Source of the DNA: Halocatena salina
GTDB lineage: Archaea; Halobacteriota; Halobacteria; Halobacteriales; Haloarculaceae
NCBI RefSeq assembly: GCF_023115355.1
Contig: NZ_CP096019.1
Coordinates: forward strand, 2,463,186-2,527,185
DNA length: 64,000 bases
Direction of reading: 5' to 3'
Made by a program: the position numbers and the translations under genes. The notes beneath the pieces were generated by a model. The model did not search any database, was not told the origin of the DNA, and was given only the letters and a program-made list of their open reading frames with translations. Of the stretch, positions 17,182 to 23,911 are shown piece after piece; within the stretch, counting starts at the first letter, position 1, and each line of letters opens with the position of its first letter.

Positions 17182-17902
17182 TCGGGATTCGGACAGAACG
17201 CCGTTGACGGACCGACATCTCACATCGACGCCGGAGACGGCGTACTTCTGGGGTCGGGTCGCCGGCGACGGCACGGTCACGACCGATCGGGTAACTGTGC
17301 GCGTCGGCGACGAAACTGCACTCGACGCGGTGGCCGGGATCGTCGGCGCTGATGCCAGGGAGCACACCGAACACACGGTCGCAGCCCACGAATCAGCCCA
17401 CGATGCGACCGTCGTTCGCTACGAAGAGGCGTACGAACTCCGGATACCGGTGTCACCGTCGTTCGCCCAGCGCGCCACTGACGTGGGCGTGGTGACCGGA
17501 ACCGATGCGCCCGAGAATCGTCGGTTCGATGGCTTCGACGACCACCGCCAACAGCTGGTGCGGGGACTGCTCGAAGCCTGTGGTACCGTCTGTTTTCGTG
17601 AATCCTCTGCGTCGGTCGGCATCTCGTTCGTTCACGACGATGCACGGCTGCTCGAAGCGCTTCGGTCGCTGCTCGGCGACGCGGCTCCCGAGATTCCTAC
17701 CGCAGAGCTGTCCGAAAGTTCCTCGGGTGGCTACTGGTTCGGACTTGCATCCGACGCCGACCCCGCGGCGTTCGCGCGATGGGTGTACGCCGGAAGCGAC
17801 GACTCGGAGCTGTACGCGGCCGATAGACGCCGAAAGCTCCGGCGGAGCGTCGAACGCGCGATGGGTGGTGGTGTGGACTCACTTTCGTTCTCGGAACGAT
17901 GA
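17174..17902 (+). CDS. LAGLIDADG-fold protein of the cobalamin operon, probably non-catalytic
   Basis: A 242-residue protein I read as a complete two-motif LAGLIDADG homing-endonuclease-like fold. Motif 1 is AYFWGRVAGDGTVT (about 23-36), with the catalytic Asp position kept. Motif 2 is QLVRGLLEACGTV (about 126-138), where the usual D-x-D-G is E-A-C-G, so the second metal ligand is lost. Each motif is followed by the expected strand-turn-helix (VTVRVGDETALDAVAGIVG; GISFVHDDARLLEALRSLLG), and the C-terminus ends with the family-like FARWVYAGSDD...DRRRKLRR. It overlaps the ferredoxin by eight and cbiX by four bases. I infer a domesticated, probably regulatory or structural role in B12 synthesis, not DNA cleavage. 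Confidence 0.65.
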   Translation: MRDRDSDRTPLTDRHLTSTPETAYFWGRVAGDGTVTTDRVTVRVGDETALDAVAGIVGADAREHTEHTVAAHESAHDATVVRYEEAYELRIPVSPSFAQRATDVGVVTGTDAPENRRFDGFDDHRQQLVRGLLEACGTVCFRESSASVGISFVHDDARLLEALRSLLGDAAPEIPTAELSESSSGGYWFGLASDADPAAFARWVYAGSDDSELYAADRRRKLRRSVERAMGGGVDSLSFSER

Positions 17903-19131
17903 CGACGGAGACGCCCCCATCCACGGCCGCGATCGAGGACGAAGCCGTGTTGCTGATCGGTCACGGATCGCGACGGGAGAGATCGAACGAACAGGTTCGA
18001 ACCCTTGCTGCCGAGTTGGAACGGCGACTCGGGATTCCGGTCGATGCGGGGTTTCTCGAACTCGCGGAACCGTCGATCTCCGAGGCGATCGCGGGACTGG
18101 CTCCTGCGGTGTCGACGATCACGGTGGTACAGCTCTCTCTGTTCGCAGCGAGCCACGTCAAAGCTGACGTGCCGTTGGCGATCGAACAGGCTCGCGCCAA
18201 GCATTCCGACATGACCATCCACACCGGCAGCCATCTCGGCATCCATCCAGCAATCGTCGATCTGCTCGAAGAGCGGGCCAGCGCCGTCGAGCGTCGGCTC
18301 GGCGTCGAGCGCGACACCGATGCCGTCACCGTCGTGCTCTGTGCTCGGGGATCCAGCGATCCGGATGCCAACGGCGACGCTCAAAAGCTGGCGCGCCTCC
18401 TGTATGAGGGGCGCGCGTTCGATCGGGTCGAGACCTGTTTCGTTGGCGTGACCGAACCAGAGCTCACCGATGCGCTTCATGCGACAGTGAAACACCGTCC
18501 TGACGCCGTCGTCGTACTCCCGTACATGCTCGGTGACGGCGTGCTCACGCAACGTGTTCGAGATCGAACCGCCGACTTCGACGAGGAGTATCCGTACGTC
18601 ACCGTCGGCGCGGGTGGCCCGTTGGGTACTGATTCTCGCCTGTTGGACGTGCTCGGCGATCGGTGGCAGGAGGCGCGCACCGACAGCGTCCAGATGTCCT
18701 GTGATACGTGTAAGTATAAGGTCGAACTCGATGGCTACACCGAAGACGTTGGTGGTGCAAGAGCGATGCTCCGGGCGCTCACCCACCAGGCCGAACACGC
18801 TGACCGCGACGACATCGATGACCAACCCCACGCCCACGACGCTCCAGAGAAACACGTTGCAGTCTGTACGAACCAGACGTGCGCTGCCGACGGCGCACCC
18901 GCCGTCTTGGAACGGTTGCGCCAGCACGCCCGCGATTCCGAGGCGTGTGATACACTCATCACTCGCTCGTCGTGTCTCGGTCGGTGTGGCGAGGGTCCGA
19001 TGGTGGCCGTCTACCCTGACGGCATCTGGTACGGCGGCGTCGAGAGAGCGGATGCCGAACGCATCGTTTCGTCCCATCTCGATCGGGATCGTATCGTTTC
19101 GGAACTCGTCGATCAAACCCTCACATCATGA
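17899..19131 (+). CDS. cbiX: Sirohydrochlorin cobaltochelatase fused to a 2Fe-2S thioredoxin-like domain
   Basis: A 410-residue protein. Residues 15-260 are two tandem CbiX half-domains: the catalytic histidines are H22 (LLIGHGSRRE) and H86 (FAASHVKADVP). The second half, from VVLCARGSSDPDAN, lacks the corresponding first His. C268-x2-C271 (MSCDTCKYKVELDGY) closes the chelatase. A His/Asp-rich linker (296-319) leads to a 2Fe-2S ferredoxin-like domain with C323, C328, C359 and C363. It inserts cobalt into sirohydrochlorin early in the oxygen-independent pathway; the iron-sulfur domain may act in metal delivery or redox sensing. It overlaps both neighbours by four bases. Confidence 0.9.
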   Translation: MTTETPPSTAAIEDEAVLLIGHGSRRERSNEQVRTLAAELERRLGIPVDAGFLELAEPSISEAIAGLAPAVSTITVVQLSLFAASHVKADVPLAIEQARAKHSDMTIHTGSHLGIHPAIVDLLEERASAVERRLGVERDTDAVTVVLCARGSSDPDANGDAQKLARLLYEGRAFDRVETCFVGVTEPELTDALHATVKHRPDAVVVLPYMLGDGVLTQRVRDRTADFDEEYPYVTVGAGGPLGTDSRLLDVLGDRWQEARTDSVQMSCDTCKYKVELDGYTEDVGGARAMLRALTHQAEHADRDDIDDQPHAHDAPEKHVAVCTNQTCAADGAPAVLERLRQHARDSEACDTLITRSSCLGRCGEGPMVAVYPDGIWYGGVERADAERIVSSHLDRDRIVSELVDQTLTS

Positions 19132-19499
19132 GCTGTTATGAAATCGAAGCGTTACGACTCGGATTGATGAACGTCCTCGGAACCGAAGACGAGAGCGCGC
19201 GCCAACACGCTGAGCGCGAACTCGATGGCCGTATGGACGGTCCAATCGGGGCGCTCGCTACCGCTGAAACGCTCGCGGAGATCGAACGACACCTCGATTC
19301 AGCACTCGTGAATCTTGAAAGCGAGATCGCTACCACCGACGCCGACGATCCGTCCTACGGCTATCTCCGGGGGCGGCTGGTGGCTGTTCGAGACGCAGAG
19401 CAGACGGTCGCTCGCATGACTGATCATGGGGAAAACGTGCTCGACGGATTGGGTGATGCCCACGACCTTCTCCACGAAGCTTTTCCGATCGATGAGTGA
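19128..19499 (+). CDS. DUF3209 family protein of the cobalamin operon
   Basis: A 123-residue, mostly helical acidic protein starting MSCYEIEALRLGLMNVLG, the opening of the haloarchaeal DUF3209 family. The middle is predicted helix (AETLAEIERHLDSALVNLESEIA) and the end is amphipathic (HGENVLDGLGDAHDLLHEAFPIDE). It overlaps cbiX by four bases and the propeller gene by eight. The function is unknown; strict operon placement suggests a part in corrin synthesis or in handling cobalt. Confidence 0.75.
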   Translation: MSCYEIEALRLGLMNVLGTEDESARQHAERELDGRMDGPIGALATAETLAEIERHLDSALVNLESEIATTDADDPSYGYLRGRLVAVRDAEQTVARMTDHGENVLDGLGDAHDLLHEAFPIDE

Positions 19500-20709
19500 C
19501 GCGTGGCGAACCGTCGATATCGACGGCGATATCGACCCCGCACGATCGCGCCAGATGGGGCGGCGCTCGGCCGTCACCCTGACTGACGAGTACGTCGTGG
19601 TCGGAACTGCTATGGGTGCCGTCGTCGCCTCCGACCGGCGGACGCTCGGCGAATGCTGGCGGGTCGAGCCGGACTCCGAGGCGGCGGTTGTGTCGATCAC
19701 ATCGCTTGCGGACAGCGTAGTCATCGGGGAGCGCGGAGCGGCCGGTGCCATCCGTGCGTACGATCTCGATTCAGGAACCGTCCGCTGGCGATACGCGACG
19801 GCCACCGACGTGGGAGCACCGAAACAGCGAACGCGGTTTTTCCTCCCGTTCGTCGTGGATTTCGCCGTCGATGATGATCGTGTGTACGCCGCAGCCCGGC
19901 GGTATGAGCGCGATGGTGATCGACGATCGTTTTCGAGCGTCGTCTACGCGTTCGATGCGGATGGCACGATCGCATGGACCTACGAAACGGACGCTTCGCC
20001 CATCAGCGTGGCCGTTCGAGACGGCCGAGTGGCCGTGGCGTACAACCGGTGTCCCGGCGAGCACCACCACGGGCTAGTCGTACTTGACACCGAAGATGGT
20101 ACGATCCGGTACCGGTGGGATCCGCCGGCAGACGGCCAGCGACGGGTGGGTGACGTGTCGCTGCTCGATACCGGGGCAGTGGTCACGAGCCACGCCGACT
20201 ACCGTGGATACCGGATCGGTCCCGGTGGCACGGAGTGGCGGATCGATCTCGCCACTGCGCGGGAGATCGACGGAGAGACGGTGTACGCGTACCCGAACCA
20301 CGTTCACGCGACCGACGACGGCGCGGTGTTCGTCACCGGCAACACGTATCCAGAAGAGGGCCGAGAAACGGCCGTACTCCACCCCGACGAACAGACGGCA
20401 GTCGGCGTCTCGCCCGAAGGCATCCGCGAGTGGTCGACGTCGGTCGGCGGCTTTGCGGCCGAACTCGCCACCGCCGCTGACACGGTGGTGGTTCCGAGCG
20501 CACAGCAGTTCCGGACGCGGGATCCCGGTGTCCACGGTCTGAGCGCGTTCGATGTGGCAACGGGCACGATAACCAGCCACCAAACCGCGGGCATTGCCAC
20601 CGCTGTCGCGCTTGAGGGGGAGACGGTTGCAGCCGTCGAGGAACCCGTGGTGTATCACGATGAGGGTCGACGGCGGGGTGCGTATCGGTTGCTCGTCGGC
20701 TCGCTCTGA
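19492..20709 (+). CDS. PQQ-like beta-propeller repeat protein
   Basis: A 405-residue protein built of repeating strands typical of PQQ/WD-like propellers (VVVGTAMGAVVASDRRTLGECWRVE, GAIRAYDLDSGTVRWRY, VVYAFDADGTIAWTYETDASP, VHGLSAFDVATGTITSHQ). There is no signal peptide, so it is likely cytoplasmic. I placed the start at 19492 (MSDAWRTVDIDGD), overlapping DUF3209. It is the last gene of operon 1. A scaffold or binding role is all that can be inferred. Confidence 0.7.
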   Translation: MSDAWRTVDIDGDIDPARSRQMGRRSAVTLTDEYVVVGTAMGAVVASDRRTLGECWRVEPDSEAAVVSITSLADSVVIGERGAAGAIRAYDLDSGTVRWRYATATDVGAPKQRTRFFLPFVVDFAVDDDRVYAAARRYERDGDRRSFSSVVYAFDADGTIAWTYETDASPISVAVRDGRVAVAYNRCPGEHHHGLVVLDTEDGTIRYRWDPPADGQRRVGDVSLLDTGAVVTSHADYRGYRIGPGGTEWRIDLATAREIDGETVYAYPNHVHATDDGAVFVTGNTYPEEGRETAVLHPDEQTAVGVSPEGIREWSTSVGGFAAELATAADTVVVPSAQQFRTRDPGVHGLSAFDVATGTITSHQTAGIATAVALEGETVAAVEEPVVYHDEGRRRGAYRLLVGSL

Positions 20710-20736
20710 ACGTGGCCCACTCGCCCGCTCGATCCA

Positions 20737-21237
20737 TCAGGACCGTTCGACCGCTGGTTCGCTCGTTTGTGGCCGTGCTGTCGCGCCGTGAACGAATTCA
20801 GATGAAACACAATCTAGACAGTAGTGGTTCGTTCCTTCCGAACGGGTGTACACCGGAACGCCAGCGACGACGAACTCCTCACGATACCGACGGATCACGC
20901 CCTTCGTCGTTTGTGTATCACACTCGGCACACCGTTCCGATCGGCCTTCGTTCGGATACAGAACACGCCGGTCGACGCTCCGTACGCTGCCGAACTCCGT
21001 AAGTGCGTACTCCTTGGTCAGCTGCGGACCGAATCGGGGATGAATAAATGCACTTGTCAGAAAGAAACACAGAGTGGCGAAAAACAAGCTGATAGCAGTC
21101 CCGTCCAACTGCCCAAGTGACTGTACCGCGCCGCTGAATACGATTCCACCGAACACCACCAGCGTCCACGCGACGATGCTCCGGAGATCAGACACAGTAG
21201 CCGCGAGCGCCTCCCAGTTTGACGGCCGTTTCGACAT
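20737..21237 (-). CDS. Membrane protein with C-terminal zinc-ribbon, paralog A
   Basis: A 166-residue protein with two membrane helices (about 20-42 and 47-68) followed by a cytoplasmic domain (FGSVRSVDRRVLYPNEGRSERCAECDTQTTKGVIRRYREEFVVAGVPVYTRSEGTNHYCLDC). Two C-x2-C pairs would form a zinc ribbon. It is a tandem paralog of the next gene; I do not recognise a named family. The segment RRYREEFVVAGVPVYTRSEGTNHYC is shared almost unchanged. Confidence 0.65.
   Translation of the reverse strand: MSKRPSNWEALAATVSDLRSIVAWTLVVFGGIVFSGAVQSLGQLDGTAISLFFATLCFFLTSAFIHPRFGPQLTKEYALTEFGSVRSVDRRVLYPNEGRSERCAECDTQTTKGVIRRYREEFVVAGVPVYTRSEGTNHYCLDCVSSEFVHGATARPQTSEPAVERS
20819..20886. repeat. 68-bp direct repeat, copy 1
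   Basis: Matches 21433-21500 in 67 of 68 positions (single T/C difference at 20836/21450) while the flanking coding sequence of the two paralogs is strongly diverged. It encodes the segment between the two C-x2-C pairs. Confidence 0.9.
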
Positions 21238-21305
21238 GCTGCTACTAGCTATTCACAACGTGAAACTTTGTAACTTGTGACGAACGGGAAGGGTTTTCGA
21301 GCACG

Positions 21306-21863
21306 CTATCGTGGACGGACTTGGGAGTGGTCGGTTTCAGCGTCGGACAGTGTCGCTTGTTCCTCGACAGATTTACTCGGCGGCTCCCGTTCATGGGTCG
21401 AGTTCGTCAGCTCCGACGTGGCACAGTCCGGGCAGTAGTGGTTCGTTCCCTCCGAACGGGTGTACACCGGAACGCCAGCGACGACGAACTCCTCACGATA
21501 GCGACGAACCAACCCTTCGGTCATCCGTGTCCTACATCGCACACACCGTTCGGACTGACCTTCAGTCGCGCACAGAACGCGCCGATCGACGCTCCGTACC
21601 CTCCCGAACCGTGTGAGGGAATGACGACGGTTCAGCCGCCGACGGAACCGGGGGTTTACGAGCGTGCCGAACACGATGAAACACACGGAGAGCAGAAACA
21701 CGACGGCGGCAATACCGATGCTACGTGGATCCTGGGTCACACCGCCGACTGCACCGACGATTCCAGCTACACCCAGCCCCACCAGCATCCACCCAGCAAT
21801 CCCGTACATCAGATCGGAAACGGTGTCCGCGAGCGCGATCACATTGGAGGACTTTTTCGACAT
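21306..21863 (-). CDS. Membrane protein with C-terminal zinc-ribbon, paralog B
   Basis: A 185-residue paralog of the previous gene. I used the ATG at 21863 because MSKKSSNVIALADTVSDL aligns with MSKRPSNWEALAATVSDL of paralog A. Two helices (about 20-45 and 50-72) precede RFGRVRSVDRRVLCATEGQSERCVRCRTRMTEGLVRRYREEFVVAGVPVYTRSEGTNHYCPDC. The acidic C-terminal tail (ELTNSTHEREPPSKSVEEQ) is unique to this copy. Function unknown. Confidence 0.65.
   Translation of the reverse strand: MSKKSSNVIALADTVSDLMYGIAGWMLVGLGVAGIVGAVGGVTQDPRSIGIAAVVFLLSVCFIVFGTLVNPRFRRRLNRRHSLTRFGRVRSVDRRVLCATEGQSERCVRCRTRMTEGLVRRYREEFVVAGVPVYTRSEGTNHYCPDCATSELTNSTHEREPPSKSVEEQATLSDAETDHSQVRPR
21433..21500. repeat. 68-bp direct repeat, copy 2
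   Basis: Second copy of the segment at 20819-20886, in the same position of the paralogous gene. Synonymous sites are conserved too, suggesting gene conversion. Confidence 0.9.
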
Positions 21864-21930
21864 TCTTCCACCCACTCGTCTTTGATGGTCGGTATCCCAA
21901 TATCGTTTGCTCATCCGACGATCAGTCCGA

Positions 21931-22572
21931 TCAGTCGGCGATCAGCATGCGAACGGTGTGATCACCGACGAACCGAGGAACTCGAGCCGTGTACTGTTCG
22001 TAGGCCTCGCCGTACGCCGCGCGCAAATGCGGTTCTTCGGCGCGGGGCAGCAGTACCACCCAGCCGATGTGGGCCGCCGCGAGCACGGCTACCCACACAG
22101 AATTGACGAGCAATGCGGCTCCGACGATCCCGACGATCATCCCGACGTACTGAGGATTTCTACTGTACGCGTACGGCCCCCCTGTGTACAGCTCCCCGGT
22201 CACGCCTGTCATTTCCGCCGATCGCATCACGCTCGCGCTCCGGAGGAAGACTGCCGTGCCGACGACGGCGAGCACCACGCCCGCGAAGAGCGTTCCGGGG
22301 CGAGGCAGTAGCCACGCGTTCCAGTCCAACACGGCGACGGTCACCAACGAGCCGTTGAACAGCCAGACGAGCGTCCAATGAAGGTAGTACGCCCGTGTTT
22401 TCTCGCCGGGCGGCCACAGCTGGCGGTCGGTCGTGAGCGTTACCAACAGGATGGCAAAAATCCCGGCGGATGCGACTAGTCCGACGGCAAAGGCTGCCAC
22501 CGTGGTGTTCAGCGCAATCATCACCGCTTCGACGTTCGTGGCGGATGGCCAAGACGCTACAGCCGGACGCAT
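21931..22572 (-). CDS. Isoprenylcysteine/phospholipid-type membrane methyltransferase
   Basis: A 213-residue integral membrane protein with about five helices. The C-terminal half carries the ICMT/PEMT signature: GGPYAYSRNPQYVGMIVG, then RAEEPHLRAAYGEAYEQYTARVPRF, where the EE pair and the Y-x2-Y-x3-VPRF ending are typical of SAM-dependent enzymes of this group. The target is unknown. It sits between the paralog pair and the 2Fe-2S/cbtAB genes, nine bases from the former end of the latter, and is transcribed in the same direction as both. Confidence 0.75.
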   Translation of the reverse strand: MRPAVASWPSATNVEAVMIALNTTVAAFAVGLVASAGIFAILLVTLTTDRQLWPPGEKTRAYYLHWTLVWLFNGSLVTVAVLDWNAWLLPRPGTLFAGVVLAVVGTAVFLRSASVMRSAEMTGVTGELYTGGPYAYSRNPQYVGMIVGIVGAALLVNSVWVAVLAAAHIGWVVLLPRAEEPHLRAAYGEAYEQYTARVPRFVGDHTVRMLIAD

Positions 22573-22580
22573 GAGGTGGT

Positions 22581-22943
22581 TTATTCGATCGTGGCTCCGG
22601 ACTCGTCTGTCGATCCAATCCCCAGCCGCGACGCATCAGGTCCAAACTCCTCATGAAGCAGATCGGGCACGTCGTCGGGGCGAACGTCCGAGTACCACCG
22701 GTTGCGTGGATGGATCACGATCGCCGTCCCCCCGTCGCTACACAGCCCGAGACAGCTCGTTCGGGCAACGTGGACGTGCGACCAGAACACGCCGCGATCG
22801 CGCAACCAGCCTTTGACCATCTCGTACACGTCGCTCGCGCCAGCATCGGCACAACAGGCGTACTCCGACTCCCGGTCGTTCGTGCAAACTAACACGTGAT
22901 CGGTGAACCCGTTCTCCAGAACGTCCGCTGTCCGGTCGTTCAT
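22581..22943 (-). CDS. 2Fe-2S thioredoxin-like ferredoxin linked to cbtAB
   Basis: A 120-residue protein resembling the C-terminal domain of the CbiX at 17.9 kb. Ligand cysteines are C20 (HVLVCTNDRES), C30/C31 (EYACCADAG) and the pair in RTSCLGLCSDGG. The region IVIHPRNRWYSDVRPDDVPDLLHEEF aligns with AVYPDGIWYGGVERADAERIV of CbiX. It overlaps cbtA by four bases. Such domains are found beside CbtAB in haloarchaea; a role in cobalt handling or redox control of chelation is inferred. Confidence 0.8.
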   Translation of the reverse strand: MNDRTADVLENGFTDHVLVCTNDRESEYACCADAGASDVYEMVKGWLRDRGVFWSHVHVARTSCLGLCSDGGTAIVIHPRNRWYSDVRPDDVPDLLHEEFGPDASRLGIGSTDESGATIE

Positions 22944-23686
22944 GGCTCGACGGTCATCGACGGCGCGTCGATCGGGTCGGTCTCCGGCTCAGGGGTCGAT
23001 CGGTCGCGTCGAACCAACCATGCATGGACAGTAGCGAGGACGAACCAGAACCCGACCTGTCCCATCGCAGTGATCGCCCGTATCACCGTCGCCAAGTCGG
23101 CTGGGATCGGTCCCGTGACCGAATTCGTCGGCGCAACGACGGTAGCCAGCGGGAGCAGTCCGAACGCCGCGACAGTTCCGAACGCCGCGATCGCCCGGCT
23201 CCGATCGGCGAACCGTCGATACACGTGCCCGGCCAGCCCACACGACAGCGCACCCACACCCATCATGAAGGCGTACCACGCGATCCGCACGTCGACCGAG
23301 AGCGACTGCTCCACGCCCGGCGGTTGGGGCGGAAACAAAAGCCACGGCGCGCCGGATACAGTGATGAACCCAGCGCCGCCGAGTAGGTAACTGTCGATGT
23401 CGACGGAGCCACGACCGGGAAGCACCGGCTCTAAGAGATAGTAGATGACGCCGAACACGACGATCCCGAGCAACACGCCCAACAGAACGCCCCCAACAAC
23501 GCTAACCACCGCCGTGACGGGTTCCGAAACCGCCGGTGGATGTTCGTGGCTGTGTTCGAACGTCTCGGCGTACCCGATGAGCGGGTTCCCGACCAGCGCG
23601 ATGAACAGACCGAGCGCGATGCCGCCGCCTAGCCCCGCCTTTGCCCCCCGAGTGACGTATTCAGTGAACATCGTGCTCAGTGGCAA
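22940..23686 (-). CDS. cbtA: Cobalt transporter subunit CbtA
   Basis: A 248-residue membrane protein with about five to six helices, matching the CbtA family (FTEYVTRGAKAGLGGGIALGLFIALVGNPLIGYAE at the start). A His cluster follows the first helix (ETFEHSHEHPP), a plausible metal-binding site facing outward. CbtAB are predicted cobalt transporters, often B12-regulated. It overlaps cbtB by ten bases and the 2Fe-2S gene by four. The start may be the ATG at 23671 (MFTEYVTRG). Confidence 0.88.
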   Translation of the reverse strand: MPLSTMFTEYVTRGAKAGLGGGIALGLFIALVGNPLIGYAETFEHSHEHPPAVSEPVTAVVSVVGGVLLGVLLGIVVFGVIYYLLEPVLPGRGSVDIDSYLLGGAGFITVSGAPWLLFPPQPPGVEQSLSVDVRIAWYAFMMGVGALSCGLAGHVYRRFADRSRAIAAFGTVAAFGLLPLATVVAPTNSVTGPIPADLATVIRAITAMGQVGFWFVLATVHAWLVRRDRSTPEPETDPIDAPSMTVEP

Positions 23687-23859
23687 GTAACCCCGACTGC
23701 GTGACGGAAATTGTGCATCGAATCGTGAACCATCGGTTCTTGCACGAACAACAATGCGAACCCGACTGCGACGATCGATGCCATCACCAGCACCAACTGG
23801 GTCAGTGTGAATTCGATCCGAACGCGTTCGATCCGTCCGTGAACGGTGTCTGTCGCCAT
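23677..23859 (-). CDS. cbtB: Cobalt transporter subunit CbtB
   Basis: A 60-residue single-helix protein (helix about 19-41, LTQLVLVMASIVAVGFALLFV). The C-terminal QEPMVHDSMHNFRHAVGVTCH contains the conserved histidines of CbtB. It is the first gene of the cbtB-cbtA-2Fe-2S unit. A TATAC-NN-GTATA palindrome lies eight bases before its start codon. Confidence 0.88.
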   Translation of the reverse strand: MATDTVHGRIERVRIEFTLTQLVLVMASIVAVGFALLFVQEPMVHDSMHNFRHAVGVTCH

Positions 23860-23866
23860 AGTAAAC

Positions 23867-23878
23867 TATACTTGTATA
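23867..23878. promoter_or_regulatory. Palindrome TATACTTGTATA at the cbtB promoter
   Basis: A perfect 5-2-5 dyad located 8-19 bases before the cbtB start, overlapping the likely core promoter of a leaderless transcript. The same TATAC-NN-GTATA motif recurs at 32117 and 43339, and a 4-2-4 version at 25977. Confidence 0.55.
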
Positions 23879-23911
23879 ATATCAACCCAGATTGTAAATC
23901 TTTCGAGTGTG

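Noticed and set aside
17731..19116. Long leftward open frame (about 460 codons) across cbiX
   Set aside because: It is antisense to cbiX, which has clear catalytic motifs; such frames are common in GC-rich haloarchaeal DNA, and its sequence shows no family features.
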